Shown here: one piece after another, positions 17,484 to 26,891 of the stretch
Numbering within the stretch: the first letter of the stretch is position 1
Layout: each line of letters begins with the position of its first letter
DNA from: UBA3910 sp002391465
GTDB lineage: Bacteria > Bacillota > Limnochordia > Darwinibacteriales > Darwinibacteriaceae
Assembly (NCBI GenBank): GCA_030054835.1
Contig: JASGVS010000010.1
Coordinates: 171,963 to 235,962, forward strand
Direction of reading: 5' to 3'
DNA length: 64,000 nucleotides
The notes under the pieces: model-generated
Database searches by the model: none
Told to the model about the DNA's origin: nothing
What the model saw: the letters and a program-made list of their open reading frames with translations, nothing else
Translations under genes and position numbers: made by a program

Positions 17484-18482
17484 CTAAAACTTGATGATAC
17501 GGTCAAAGGCCGGCTTGGGATTGTGTTTCATATCAAAGAGCAGCGGCCAGTTAGTCCGTCCCCGAACCGGGAAGTTATGCAGCCAGGTCATATCATCGGC
17601 GGCACCCCAGAGAGTAACATTGGTAACAACGTCTTTGTACTCCCTGAACAGGCTGAAGATTTCCTCGTAGCGCTGTGCCTGTCTCTCCAGCATTTCCTCG
17701 GTGGGCTCGGTCAGATCGGTGCGGCGATCATGAAATTCGAACATGGACAGATCCATCTCGGTTACATGGAGTACCACACCCAGCTCAGCGTATTTCTCAA
17801 TAGCTTCCCGGATTACATCAATGGAAGGCCCATAGATGTTCCAGTGGGCTTGGAGGCCAACACCGTGAATGGGAACGTCCTTCTCCTTCAGGCCCTTTAC
17901 CAGCTGGTAGATCTTATCGCGCTTGGCGGGCTCGCTTTCGTTGTAGTCGTTGTAGAACAGGAGGGCATCGGGATTTGCCTCATGGGCAATGATAAAGGCC
18001 TGTTCAATAAAGTCCTCACCGATGATCTCGAGCCAAGGCGATCTCTGCCGCAGAACCTCTGGGCCCGTATCCTCCACCGCTTCATTCACCACGTCCCAGC
18101 AGTAAACGGTGTCTTTGTAGCGCTGCATAACAGTCTCGGCATGCTCTTTCAGCCGGGCCAAGAGGGTGTCCCGATTTACACGGTTACCATCGTCGTCTTG
18201 GAACAGCCACGCTGGGTTTTGGTTATGCCAGACCAGAGTATGGCCGCGCACCAGTTTGTTATGTTCTTTGGCGAAGGCTGTCAATTCATCTGCTACCGTG
18301 AAGTTGAAGACGCCCTTTTCAGGCTGCAGTGCCTCAAACTTCATGTGGTTCTCCGATGTTAAGCTGTTGAACTGATTGATGAGCAGATCCCTGTGTATTT
18401 TGAGTGACTGTGGGTTGACTGCGGCTCCAATGGGGAAATAATCCTCATACTTTTTGTAAAGTGAAACCAATCCGTTTGACAT
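17484..18482 (-). CDS. cytoplasmic GH10 xylanase
   Basis: A 332-residue GH10 enzyme with no signal peptide and no accessory domain, the size usual for intracellular xylanases that trim imported xylo-oligosaccharides. Catalytic residues are Glu134 (CWDVVNEAV) and Glu242 (HVTEMDLS); the subsite segment is TSENHMKF. The insert MFEFHDRRTDLTEPTEEM after the nucleophile is typical of this subgroup from memory. AGGAGG lies before the ATG. It is followed 36 bp later by the CBM22-GH10 gene and preceded by the GH29 gene, so it is an intracellular member of a mixed operon of intracellular and exported enzymes. Confidence 0.93.
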   Translation of the reverse strand: MSNGLVSLYKKYEDYFPIGAAVNPQSLKIHRDLLINQFNSLTSENHMKFEALQPEKGVFNFTVADELTAFAKEHNKLVRGHTLVWHNQNPAWLFQDDDGNRVNRDTLLARLKEHAETVMQRYKDTVYCWDVVNEAVEDTGPEVLRQRSPWLEIIGEDFIEQAFIIAHEANPDALLFYNDYNESEPAKRDKIYQLVKGLKEKDVPIHGVGLQAHWNIYGPSIDVIREAIEKYAELGVVLHVTEMDLSMFEFHDRRTDLTEPTEEMLERQAQRYEEIFSLFREYKDVVTNVTLWGAADDMTWLHNFPVRGRTNWPLLFDMKHNPKPAFDRIIKF

Positions 18483-18544
18483 CTGTTTACCTCCTTGGTT
18501 TTTTATGTCTTCTAACGCTAGCGGGGCAATCTTCCCCCCTCCGC

Positions 18545-20023
18545 TTAATCGATCCTGATTTTAAACACTACCGGGTACTCGCTTTTCACATTTTGGGTCC
18601 GGATCTTCAAACCTTCCTCGTCCCTCTCCCAGGCTACCTCTTCCTCAAAGCCGAGAGCGGTTACGTCCTTGATAATCCCGTGGAAATGGGGTTTGCTAGC
18701 CGCATTTCTCTCCGCCAAGGATTTGACGGTCACGCAGCCGTCTTCCGGATATTTCAAAACGGTGGCATAGAGGTGGGACCCCTTGACCGTGAAGCGGATG
18801 TCTTCCGGGGTAAACGCCTTGTCGTCACCGTCTGTAAACTGCCCTTCCGGCACTTCGGTGGGCCCTTCCTGGGATACCCTCCACACGTTAGTATCGTAAA
18901 TGGCTTCCCCATTCACCTTGAGCCACTTACCGATCTCCAGTAAGATGTCCCTGTCCTCCTCGGGAATGGTACCATCGGCCCTGGGTCCTACGTTGAGGAG
19001 CATCGTCCCGTTCTTACTGACAATGTCCACTAAGTCGCAGATGATCTGGTTTGGGGTTTTGTAAACGTTGCCTTCCGTGTAGCACCAAGAGTTTTTGGCT
19101 ACCGCGGTGTCCGTCTGCCAGAAATAGGGCTTCGCTTCCGCAAACTGACCCCTTTCCACATCCACCACTGCCGTGCCGAACATAAAGGCATCGTGTTTGT
19201 AGGTTATAACCCCCACATCACCCCATTCTGCCATCCTGTTGTAATAATAGGCTGCAAATTTCTTCAGATACGGCTTAAAGGCACTGTGGTGAATCCACCA
19301 GTCGAAGTAAAACACCCTAGGCCGGTATCTGTCCACAATCTCGCAGCAGCGGAGCAGCCAATCCTCAAGGTATGCTTGGCTTGGCTCCGGTTTACTGAAC
19401 AGGTCCTGAAAATCCGGTTCAGGCTGGGATGCGGGCCAATAGAAATCGCCGCGCTTTAGGGGCTCTTTCACATCGCTGTCAAAGAGCTTACCCTGTCCAA
19501 AGAACCACCAGTGGGCCGCCCGGTGGGAAGATGCCCCGGGAATAAGCCCCCTCTTTTGAAAGGCCTGGGACAGTTCTCCCAGCACGTCCCGCTGCGGACC
19601 CATTTCGTAGGCGTTGTAGCGGGACAGCTCACTGCGGTACATCTGAAAACCGTCATGGTGTTCGGCCACGGGCACCACGTATTTCGCCCCCGCCTGCTCG
19701 AATAGCTCCGCCCACTCCTCCGGATCAAAGTTCTCCGCCTTAAAAAGCGGAATGAAATCCTTGTAGCCGAACTGGGCGTGTTCGCCCCACGTCGTCCGGT
19801 GGTGCTCAAATTCCCGCGAACCCTGCACATACATGTTGCGGGAATACCACTCGTTACCGAAGGCCGGTACAGAGTACACACCCCAATGGATGAAAATGCC
19901 GAACTTGCCCCGCTTAAACCACTCGGGAATCTGGTACGCTCCCAGCGATTCCCAGGTATCGGCGTAAGGGCCTCTGGCAATTACTTCGTCAATTGTCTTT
20001 AAATAGGATTTTGCGTAGTCCAC
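18545..20023 (-). CDS. GH29 alpha-L-fucosidase-like enzyme
   Basis: A 492-residue GH29 family protein without signal peptide. Signatures: KFGIFIHWGVYSVPAFGNEW, the AEHHDGFQMY motif, and VFYFDWWIHH, whose Asp is the expected nucleophile. A C-terminal beta-sandwich follows the barrel. The start is GTG at 20021-20023, 7 bases after GGAGG and 4 bp downstream of the preceding GH43 stop; a longer frame reaching back to 20110 would overlap that gene and has no ribosome site. GH29 enzymes release terminal alpha-L-fucose; because some act on alpha-L-galactose and L-galactose caps occur on complex xylans, that is an alternative here. Cytoplasmic. Confidence 0.87.
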   Translation of the reverse strand: MDYAKSYLKTIDEVIARGPYADTWESLGAYQIPEWFKRGKFGIFIHWGVYSVPAFGNEWYSRNMYVQGSREFEHHRTTWGEHAQFGYKDFIPLFKAENFDPEEWAELFEQAGAKYVVPVAEHHDGFQMYRSELSRYNAYEMGPQRDVLGELSQAFQKRGLIPGASSHRAAHWWFFGQGKLFDSDVKEPLKRGDFYWPASQPEPDFQDLFSKPEPSQAYLEDWLLRCCEIVDRYRPRVFYFDWWIHHSAFKPYLKKFAAYYYNRMAEWGDVGVITYKHDAFMFGTAVVDVERGQFAEAKPYFWQTDTAVAKNSWCYTEGNVYKTPNQIICDLVDIVSKNGTMLLNVGPRADGTIPEEDRDILLEIGKWLKVNGEAIYDTNVWRVSQEGPTEVPEGQFTDGDDKAFTPEDIRFTVKGSHLYATVLKYPEDGCVTVKSLAERNAASKPHFHGIIKDVTALGFEEEVAWERDEEGLKIRTQNVKSEYPVVFKIRID

Positions 20024-20027
20024 TACC

Positions 20028-21503
20028 TTACCTCCCTCCGCCTGAGATGCGGAAATAATCGAAATCAACCCAACCTCCGGGATTCTCGCTGGCGAAATTG
20101 AACAAGGCAAATCGGTAGCCCATGAAATGGGGCAGCGTGTACCGCATCTTCAGACTACGCCCGATGGGCGTCCACTCCTTGCCATCTAAACTGTAATAGA
20201 AATTGGCTAGGTCTTTTTGCTGGCGGAAATCACACCCTATCCTCAGATAGACGCGGGAAACACCGGGTGCAAGCTCAACGCTTTCCACTTCCACCTGCTC
20301 CCCTTCGCTGCCATCCACCATCACAATTGCTTTGCCCCGCCCGGTCATTTTCACACCAACGAAACCGTAGTGTTTCTGAAACGCAGCCAGGCCGGCGTAA
20401 TCTCCCTCGCGCATTTGGTCTATCTCAAGGGCCACTTCCCCTGAGCATTCAGGACCAAATGTCCGCTGGGTCAGACTGTTACGCGCCTCGGTGATATCCC
20501 GACTGATCTTTCCAGTCCTCAAACGCAGATAACCAGGACGTTCGGTCAAGGACCAGTTGTCATCGTCCGGGTTGTGATTCCACTGCCAAACAAGGCCCAG
20601 TTCCGGCCGATCAAACTCATCGGAGGCCACGATCCTAATTCCCCTATCGGGCCCAAGTCCAGTATCTTCGGGCACTCTGCCATCGACGCCCAAGACTGGC
20701 CAGCCATCCTGCCAGGTAACTGGAATCAAATACGGAATGCGGCCGACTGCTCCCCTATCACCAAACAAGAGGGCGTACCATTTCCCATCCGGTGTATCAA
20801 CCAGGCCACCTTGGGCTATCCCCGCTTCCTGCAGGACTACTTTCCCTTCCCACGGGCCAGTAATGGTCTGGGCGCGGTAACAGAGCTGAGTACGTATGCC
20901 CCCCCTCGGCCAGGTTATCAGGAATATGTAGTACATGCCATTTATTTTGTGGATATGGGCTCCTTCAGCCTTAAGGGCGATGTCAGGACCCGCAATGGCG
21001 CTGCTGTCCGGTATAATTACCTGGTCAAGGCCGTTTGGTTTGACCGCTGTCCCAGCGGCCGTTAGCTCCAGGATGCGGATATCACCGGCGCCGTAAACCA
21101 GGTACGTACGGCCGTCATCATCAAACAGCAGAGACATATCATGGACAAAGGGCAGTACGTGCTTTTCCCATGGGCCCCCCTCAATATCCTTCGTACGGAA
21201 GACAAAGGTTTTGTTTTCCGTCTGCGAACTGAACACAACGTAGTATATCCCGTTGTGATAGCGCAGGCTGCTGGCCCAGGAGCCTCTACCGTACTCGTCT
21301 TTACCCTTTTCCAGTCTCTGCTCCTCTTTGTCGCCTAAAACGTCGTAGACGTAGTTCACTATTTCCCAGTTCACCAAATCATCCGATTTCATAATGGGCA
21401 CACCGGGATTTACGTGCATGGTAGTGCTGCTCATGTAAAAGGTGTCATTAACCCTAATCACACTTGGGTCAGGCACGTCTGCCCAAATGATGGGATTCTT
21501 CAC
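20028..21503 (-). CDS. cytoplasmic GH43 glycosidase
   Basis: A 491-residue GH43 enzyme lacking a signal peptide. The catalytic trio is visible: general base Asp12 in DVPDPSV, Asp122 in VHDMSLLFDDDG, and acid Glu180 in KAEGAHIHK. Residues about 300-490 form the family's C-terminal beta-sandwich (SDEFDRPELGLVWQWNHNP, YFRIS). It is strongly similar to the first half of the exported double GH43 at 6613-11082, which lets one see that the latter carries an insertion. Start is GTG 21501-21503; the nearest purine run (GGAAGGGG) is 18 bases away, so translation initiation looks weak. It is the first gene of the ~21-kb xylanase operon. Likely arabinofuranosidase or xylosidase. Confidence 0.88.
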   Translation of the reverse strand: MKNPIIWADVPDPSVIRVNDTFYMSSTTMHVNPGVPIMKSDDLVNWEIVNYVYDVLGDKEEQRLEKGKDEYGRGSWASSLRYHNGIYYVVFSSQTENKTFVFRTKDIEGGPWEKHVLPFVHDMSLLFDDDGRTYLVYGAGDIRILELTAAGTAVKPNGLDQVIIPDSSAIAGPDIALKAEGAHIHKINGMYYIFLITWPRGGIRTQLCYRAQTITGPWEGKVVLQEAGIAQGGLVDTPDGKWYALLFGDRGAVGRIPYLIPVTWQDGWPVLGVDGRVPEDTGLGPDRGIRIVASDEFDRPELGLVWQWNHNPDDDNWSLTERPGYLRLRTGKISRDITEARNSLTQRTFGPECSGEVALEIDQMREGDYAGLAAFQKHYGFVGVKMTGRGKAIVMVDGSEGEQVEVESVELAPGVSRVYLRIGCDFRQQKDLANFYYSLDGKEWTPIGRSLKMRYTLPHFMGYRFALFNFASENPGGWVDFDYFRISGGGR

Positions 21504-21616
21504 AGTAACGATGGGTCGGCACCCCTTCCTAGCTTTTCTTTTATCATCTCAACCCCTTATTCATTTCTAAACACAAGCACTTTTTCCTTTAAAAAAAAGG
21601 GGAATTCTATCGACAT
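21504..21616 (-). promoter_or_regulatory. leader/promoter region of the xylanase operon
   Basis: This 113-bp gap lies between the GH8 terminator and the GTG of the first gene of the long xylanase operon, so a minus-strand promoter is expected here. It is A+T rich with A-tracts on the coding strand. No convincing -35/-10 pair can be picked by eye; TTGTGT followed by a degenerate TGAGAT or GATAAA is the best and is weak. Confidence 0.3.
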
Positions 21617-21649
21617 AAAAAAAGGCCTCGCCGCAGAGCGGAAAGGCCT
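21617..21649 (-). terminator. rho-independent terminator after the GH8 gene
   Basis: On the minus strand, AGGCC-TTT-CCGC-TCT-GCGG-CGA-GGCCT forms a two-part stem with one internal loop and is followed by seven Ts. It lies 30 bp downstream of the GH8 stop and separates the transporter operon from the xylanase operon. Confidence 0.8.
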
Positions 21650-21678
21650 CGAAAAACGGAGTCTTTACAGGCCTTGGC

Positions 21679-22848
21679 TTAGCCGAAATAGATCCTGTAT
21701 TTGCCACTCAATGCCAAAAGGGCAAAGAGATAGAGGCAGTTGTCGTAGTAGCGCCGATCACCAAGCCTCAGGGGAGTATCCCAGAACTTGCGCACACACT
21801 CTTCCCAATGCGGGCCTTTAGCAGCCAGGGAAGCTTGGGCATTGGTAGCGGTGATGGCCACCGGATGGAGGGCCGGACCGGGGTTGATTCTGCCGTCCAC
21901 CTCATAGATCCCAGCGGGCCAATGCCTGGCGGTGACGCAGAAGAAATACTGCAGTTTATCGGCGATGTCGCAGTGCCAATCATCTGGGTTTTCCATATCC
22001 TGGCTGAACCAGGCGTAGTCCATGGCTATGTTAGCGATGGTGCGGTAGGCGTCGGAGTAGTACGTATCCCGGCGGTACATACCAGGAATATGCCTCCGCA
22101 GCGGAGTTCCGTCGTACTCGGAAAGCTCAGGACTCAAACCGGTAACCGAGTTGCACGCCCGCCTGAGGTATTTCCTACTGGCCTCGGCAGCCTCTTTCCA
22201 AAACTGGCGGTCCCGTTCATCTGCCCAGAGAGCAAAGAGCTCGTAAAAGTGGGGCAGATGGTAAGACGGATCGGTAAAGTCGCAGTTAGGTACGAACTTG
22301 ATCAACTTTGTCTCCGGATCCCACATTGGCTGGCCGGTACCGGGCTCTTCCCCTTTATGCACGCAGTTCCACAAAAGTTCCCGCGCTTCCTTGGAGTAGT
22401 TGAAGATACCCTCCCCGTCGCCCCATCTGTTGGACGCGAAGAAAAGGGCCATGGCAAAAAACTCTTCTCCGTCGGGTGCGGGCCCCTCCGAATTCCTGGT
22501 GCCATCTAACTGGCAGGACCAGGCGAAATAGCCGCGGTTCTCCGAATCGTCGTCTTTGTACATATAAGTCTTCGTCCATTTCCACAGACGGTCAAATTCC
22601 TCTTTTTTGTCCAGCTGCACACAAAACATCATGCCGTAGGACATACCCTCGGTGCGCACGTCGATGTTACCCGTATCCACGATGTATGCCATGTCGTCGC
22701 CCACTTCGTGGTAAATGCGCTCCTCTTCACTGCCATAAAACATGGTCTGGAAAGCCTCTTCTACCCGGGCGTCAATCTCCTCTTGGGAATAGCCCAGTTC
22801 TAGAAAGACGTTACGGTATTGGCCTGTGTAAAAAGCACCCTTTTTCAT
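21679..22848 (-). CDS. GH8 reducing-end xylose-releasing exo-oligoxylanase
   Basis: A 389-residue GH8 protein very like the exo-oligoxylanases (Rex, EC 3.2.1.156) that take single xyloses from the reducing end of xylo-oligosaccharides. Expected catalytic residues: acid Glu67 in VRTEGMSYGMM, Asp126 in PAPDGEEFF and base Asp266 in YYSDAYRT. His328 in GPALHPVA may be the counterpart of the histidine that blocks longer aglycones in Bacillus Rex; this is from memory. No signal peptide, length as in Rex, so it acts on imported oligomers. It is the last gene of the transporter operon, 38 bp after the GH127 gene. Confidence 0.9.
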   Translation of the reverse strand: MKKGAFYTGQYRNVFLELGYSQEEIDARVEEAFQTMFYGSEEERIYHEVGDDMAYIVDTGNIDVRTEGMSYGMMFCVQLDKKEEFDRLWKWTKTYMYKDDDSENRGYFAWSCQLDGTRNSEGPAPDGEEFFAMALFFASNRWGDGEGIFNYSKEARELLWNCVHKGEEPGTGQPMWDPETKLIKFVPNCDFTDPSYHLPHFYELFALWADERDRQFWKEAAEASRKYLRRACNSVTGLSPELSEYDGTPLRRHIPGMYRRDTYYSDAYRTIANIAMDYAWFSQDMENPDDWHCDIADKLQYFFCVTARHWPAGIYEVDGRINPGPALHPVAITATNAQASLAAKGPHWEECVRKFWDTPLRLGDRRYYDNCLYLFALLALSGKYRIYFG

Positions 22849-22886
22849 TCCATCAGTTCCTCTCTTAAGATTATCGCTGTTTTTAA

Positions 22887-24809
22887 TCAGCCTTCCCTCA
22901 GCCAGACAAGCATTTCACCCGATTTGCGGTTATCCCAGGCGAAATAGGGGATGGCTGTAATGGTAACCGTTTCTGCCTTCGGTTCTGCCGTTGTGTAGAG
23001 TTCGTCGGTGTTGGAAACGTAACGTTTCGCCTCACCGCGCAGGATAGGTACGTTTAGTTCTTCTTCAAACTCAACGATAAATTCACTCTCAGCCGGCAGG
23101 ATTAGGGCAGCAAGGTTGGCCCCATTATCCTGTTCTTCGAGGCAGTACACCAGGGGTCCTCTCTGCAGGGCTACTTTTCCGATCGTTTCCCTAACCAGCG
23201 TATTACTGCGCACGCGCATAACGGGCATTGCCAGGGACAGCTCAATTGTATCGCCGTTTGTCCACACCCGTGCAAGCTTGAGGTAGCCCTCCTCCAAAGT
23301 AGGTGAAGTCACTATCTCGCCGTTTACCTTCACATTCCACTCCTGACACCAGCCCGGTATCCGCAAGTAGAGTACTCCATCCACGGCCTCAGGTGCTTCA
23401 ATGGAAACCTTGACTTCTCCCTCATAGGGGTAATCCGTTTCCTGCCTGAGTGTTACATTTTTGCCTGCCCAGACCGCTTCAGCGGTGTTATCACCGTAAA
23501 GGTGTACGTAGAGGGCGTTTCCTTCCACACCGTACATATACTTACCAACAGAGGCAACCAAACGGGCAATGTTCGGTGGGCAGCAGGCGCAGCCGAACCA
23601 GCTCTGCCTGGTGGGACGGACATGGAAGTGGTCACGTCTACGGGAAATGACCTCAGGTACGACTTCCAGCGGGTTGACGTAGAAAAACCTCTGCCCATCG
23701 AGGGAGATTCCACTCAATACGCCGTTAAAGAGAGCCCGTTCTAACACATCGGCATACTCTGCCTTAGGTTCAACCTGAAGCAGTCTCTGGGCCCAAAAGA
23801 CCAAACCAATGGCCGCGCACGTCTCAGTATAAGCGGTATCGCTGGGAAGATCATAGTCAGTACTGAATCCTTCCCCGTACTCCTGGGAGCCTACCCCTCC
23901 CGTAATATACATCTGTTTGCTGACAACGTTGCGCCACAATCCCTTTGCCACGTCCATCAATTCCACGTCATTGGTTTCCCTCGCCACATCCACCATGGCC
24001 GAGTACATATACATGGCACGGACTGAATGTCCCACTGCTTTAGTCTGCTCTCGTACAGGAAGGTGGGACTGCTGATACTCCAACGGCCAAGCATACCAGG
24101 ACTTACCCGTTTCGCCCCTCTTTTCCCATTCTTGGACGAAGTAGTGGGGCTGTTGTCCCCGCTGATCGATAAAGAATTTGGCCAGTTTGAGGTGTTTCTC
24201 ATCACCGGTAACGTGATAGAGGCGGATTAAGGCCAGTTCAATTTCCTGATGGCCGGGATAACCCTTGAGTTTACCCGGTTCGGGTCCAAAAACAGAATCG
24301 ATCAGATCAACAAAGCGGCAGACAATATCGAGTAAGTTACGCTTACCCGTTCCTTCATAATAGGCAACGGCAGCCTCAATCAGATGGCCCGCACAGTACA
24401 GTTCGTGATCGTCCCTAAGGTTTGTCCAGCGCCCTTCCGGCCGCATAATGGTGAAAAAGCTGTTTAAGTAGCCGTCCTCTTCTTGGGCCCGGCCCAGCAG
24501 CTCTATTACCTCATCGGCGGTTTTTTCCAGTTCTGGATCGGGGTGGGTAGCCAACCGATAACCCACCGCTTCCAGCCATTTTGCCACGTCACTGTCTTGG
24601 AAAATGAAGCCGTGGTGGACGCCTTCCTTTTCTCCTGCCGCGATCTGCAGGTTTTCTATGGCGTGGCTCGGTTCAGCGCCGGGAACCTGATCATTGAGGG
24701 CCTTCCACTGATAAGGAATAACCTCTTCCCGAATTACCCGCATCCGTTCGGACAAGAGGCCTTTGTTAAGAGCTACATCTTTGACTGCTAGTGGTTGGAA
24801 ATTACGCAA
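22887..24809 (-). CDS. GH127 beta-L-arabinofuranosidase-like enzyme
   Basis: A 640-residue GH127 (former DUF1680) protein. The metal/nucleophile set is present: Glu329 and Cys331 in YTETCAA, and Cys409-Cys410 in CACCPPN, with spacing close to that of the Bifidobacterium enzyme HypBA1 (Glu338, Cys340, Cys417, Cys418). No signal peptide; cytoplasmic. Start choice: AGGAGG directly abuts an ATG at 24813-24815, which is too close; the TTG at 24807-24809 is 6 bases from it and is preferred. GH127 enzymes remove beta-L-arabinofuranosyl groups; here arabinoxylan or glycoprotein side chains are possible substrates. Lies between the solute-binding protein gene and the GH8 gene. Confidence 0.85.
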   Translation of the reverse strand: MRNFQPLAVKDVALNKGLLSERMRVIREEVIPYQWKALNDQVPGAEPSHAIENLQIAAGEKEGVHHGFIFQDSDVAKWLEAVGYRLATHPDPELEKTADEVIELLGRAQEEDGYLNSFFTIMRPEGRWTNLRDDHELYCAGHLIEAAVAYYEGTGKRNLLDIVCRFVDLIDSVFGPEPGKLKGYPGHQEIELALIRLYHVTGDEKHLKLAKFFIDQRGQQPHYFVQEWEKRGETGKSWYAWPLEYQQSHLPVREQTKAVGHSVRAMYMYSAMVDVARETNDVELMDVAKGLWRNVVSKQMYITGGVGSQEYGEGFSTDYDLPSDTAYTETCAAIGLVFWAQRLLQVEPKAEYADVLERALFNGVLSGISLDGQRFFYVNPLEVVPEVISRRRDHFHVRPTRQSWFGCACCPPNIARLVASVGKYMYGVEGNALYVHLYGDNTAEAVWAGKNVTLRQETDYPYEGEVKVSIEAPEAVDGVLYLRIPGWCQEWNVKVNGEIVTSPTLEEGYLKLARVWTNGDTIELSLAMPVMRVRSNTLVRETIGKVALQRGPLVYCLEEQDNGANLAALILPAESEFIVEFEEELNVPILRGEAKRYVSNTDELYTTAEPKAETVTITAIPYFAWDNRKSGEMLVWLREG

Positions 24810-24854
24810 TTCCATCCTCCTAAATTGACAAAAAATGAGTGATTGAGCACAAAC

Positions 24855-24924
24855 GGCCCACCAAAGAACTTCGGTGGACCGCCTTAGACACCGCAAGGCG
24901 ATGCAGCCCATAGGGCTGCATCGC
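24855..24924 (-). promoter_or_regulatory. three consecutive hairpins after the solute-binding protein gene
   Basis: In transcription order: a perfect 12-bp stem with 3-base loop (24898-24924), a 5-bp stem (24881-24899), and a 12-bp stem with two G-U pairs (24855-24880) followed by GTTTGTG. None has a full T-run. They lie directly after the ABC solute-binding protein gene and before the GH127 start, a place where mRNA-stabilising or partly terminating structures are common. Confidence 0.6.
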
Positions 24925-24937
24925 ATCTCATTTGTGC

Positions 24938-26821
24938 CTACTTATTCCCTGTGGGCTCCAGGAAGGGCAGCATATATTTCAGCGTACCCCAGTGTCCGTA
25001 GGGCCCCATGTAGGGATTCTCAGAACCAGGCCAATTGGTCCAGTAATAGGTATCCCAGGTCAGGAAGCCTGCGTAGCCGTAGGTTGGAATGCTGGGCATT
25101 TCCTCAACGAGGATCTTCAGCGCTTCGGTACTTACAGCAACGGTTGCTTCAACGTCCGTAGGATCGGTTGCCCTCATACGCCTGATGATTTCATCAAACT
25201 CAGGGGTGGACCACCTGGAAGCGTGACCGCGGTTGTTTTCACCGATTGGTGCCATGTACTCAGAGTAGAAGTTGTTCAAGGAGCGGTAAAGGTCTACACC
25301 TGCACCCCAAGGCTCGGGAGCGGGCCAGACGCTGCCTACCTGGAAGTCACCCACCTGCTGCAGAGTGGTGTAGGCATCGGTACCAACGTATTCTGCGTCA
25401 ATACCGAACTTCTTCCACTGCTGGACAGCAGCATTACCATTCTTGAACTGGTGATGGGTTGTGTCATGGATGTCAGTTACAGTAATCTTCCAGGGTGTGC
25501 CGTCAGGCAGTAGCCATTTGCCTTGAGCATCCTTGGAGAAGCCGTTCTTGATTAACAGCTTTTCTGCTACGTCGGGAGCGTACTTGTACCAGCCGATACC
25601 AAAGGTCCGTTGGATTTCTTCGGGATCATCGGGTACTACGTGGCCACGCTGACGTGCGTACTCAGCGATCCTGAAGCCTGCTTCCGGATCGTATGGGTAG
25701 AACAGCTCGCCATCGCCAAGGTCAAGGGCGAAGTTCTTCAGCCAATCCTGCATGGGCTCGATGTAATATTCGGGATAGGCACCGAGCGAAGGAATGTGGA
25801 CTGGGCTGAGTGTAGCTTGGCCGTCTACTGCCATGGCCAGGTACTCTACAATGTCCATAGCCAGGAGCAGTGCCCAGCGTACTTCTTTGTTGTCGAAGGG
25901 CTCGACCATGGTGTTGAAGACAATACCGGTAATACAGGGGTCATTGTTGACAACCCAGGGGAAGGTGGGCTGATAAGCACGGATTGTTCCACCCAGATCC
26001 ATGGCTGCCACAAATCCCTCTGCCGAGAGGTCTGCCACGTCGAGTTGATGGGTTGCCTGAGCTACAATCTTGGCACCCTCGTCAGCGAAGTTCTGGAACA
26101 GTACATACTGAGGTTTGGGTTCGCCAAAGAGAATACCGGTCGGCGACTTATCCCAGTCTTCCCGTTTTTCCCACAGTGTCCAGTTTCCACCGGGATCAAA
26201 GCTGTGGAGTTTGTAAGGTCCGGTACCTACAAACGGGTTAAAGGCGAAGGAAACTACATCGTCCACTTGTTCGAAGATGTGCTTGGGCATAATCCAGGTG
26301 CAGCCCCAGCGATCTAAGAAGTGGGTGTGGAACCGAGAGTCGGGTTCTTTCAACTCGAACACAACTGTGTAGTCACCATCTTTGTAGACCTTTTCTACTG
26401 CTGTTGCAAAGGTCGGGTGGCCGCTCAGGCCCGGTTCGGCAATCAGTGTTTCTACTGTGAAGACAACGTCATCTGCAGTAAAGGGTACACCGTCAGCCCA
26501 GGCAACGCCTTCCCGGAGGGGAATGGTCAACTTGGTGAAGTCCTCGTTGTAAACGGGATCACCAGCAGCCAAACCATTGATGATGTTACCTGTGGCGAAG
26601 TCAACGGACCAAAGCGGTTCGTTAGCAAGGTTCTGCAGGCCTTGGTCGCTGGAACGCCAGCCAACCCAAGCATTGTAGTTACCCGGGTTTCCAATACGCC
26701 CAGTCAACAGGTTAACGATGAGCGTCTTATCCCTAGGCAACCCGGTTGCAGCAAAAGCAGTAAAGCTGACAACAAGGATACTCAGACACAAAAGCAACAA
26801 GACTTTACTGGTCCTTCTCAC
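24938..26821 (-). CDS. ABC transporter solute-binding protein, family 5 (Opp/Dpp type), periplasmic
   Basis: A 627-residue periplasmic binding protein of the peptide/oligosaccharide type (SBP_bac_5), as used by some Thermotogae and Firmicutes for xylo- and other oligosaccharides. Signal peptide at residues 1-24 (VLLLLCLSILVVSFTAFAA); no lipobox cysteine follows, so it should be free in a periplasm. Body features include the VFTVETLIAEPG, PFVGTGPYKL and ARQRGHVVP segments typical of the long family members. Start is GTG 26819-26821, 9 bases after AAGGAGG. It follows two ATPase genes and two permease genes in one operon, so it delivers substrate to that importer. Likely cargo from context is arabinoxylan oligosaccharides. 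Confidence 0.92.
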   Translation of the reverse strand: MRRTSKVLLLLCLSILVVSFTAFAATGLPRDKTLIVNLLTGRIGNPGNYNAWVGWRSSDQGLQNLANEPLWSVDFATGNIINGLAAGDPVYNEDFTKLTIPLREGVAWADGVPFTADDVVFTVETLIAEPGLSGHPTFATAVEKVYKDGDYTVVFELKEPDSRFHTHFLDRWGCTWIMPKHIFEQVDDVVSFAFNPFVGTGPYKLHSFDPGGNWTLWEKREDWDKSPTGILFGEPKPQYVLFQNFADEGAKIVAQATHQLDVADLSAEGFVAAMDLGGTIRAYQPTFPWVVNNDPCITGIVFNTMVEPFDNKEVRWALLLAMDIVEYLAMAVDGQATLSPVHIPSLGAYPEYYIEPMQDWLKNFALDLGDGELFYPYDPEAGFRIAEYARQRGHVVPDDPEEIQRTFGIGWYKYAPDVAEKLLIKNGFSKDAQGKWLLPDGTPWKITVTDIHDTTHHQFKNGNAAVQQWKKFGIDAEYVGTDAYTTLQQVGDFQVGSVWPAPEPWGAGVDLYRSLNNFYSEYMAPIGENNRGHASRWSTPEFDEIIRRMRATDPTDVEATVAVSTEALKILVEEMPSIPTYGYAGFLTWDTYYWTNWPGSENPYMGPYGHWGTLKYMLPFLEPTGNK

Positions 26822-26891
26822 TACATTATACCTCCTTATGGTGTTCTTGTCTCATTTTCCTGCAAGACTCGCTTCACAAATAAAGACCTGA

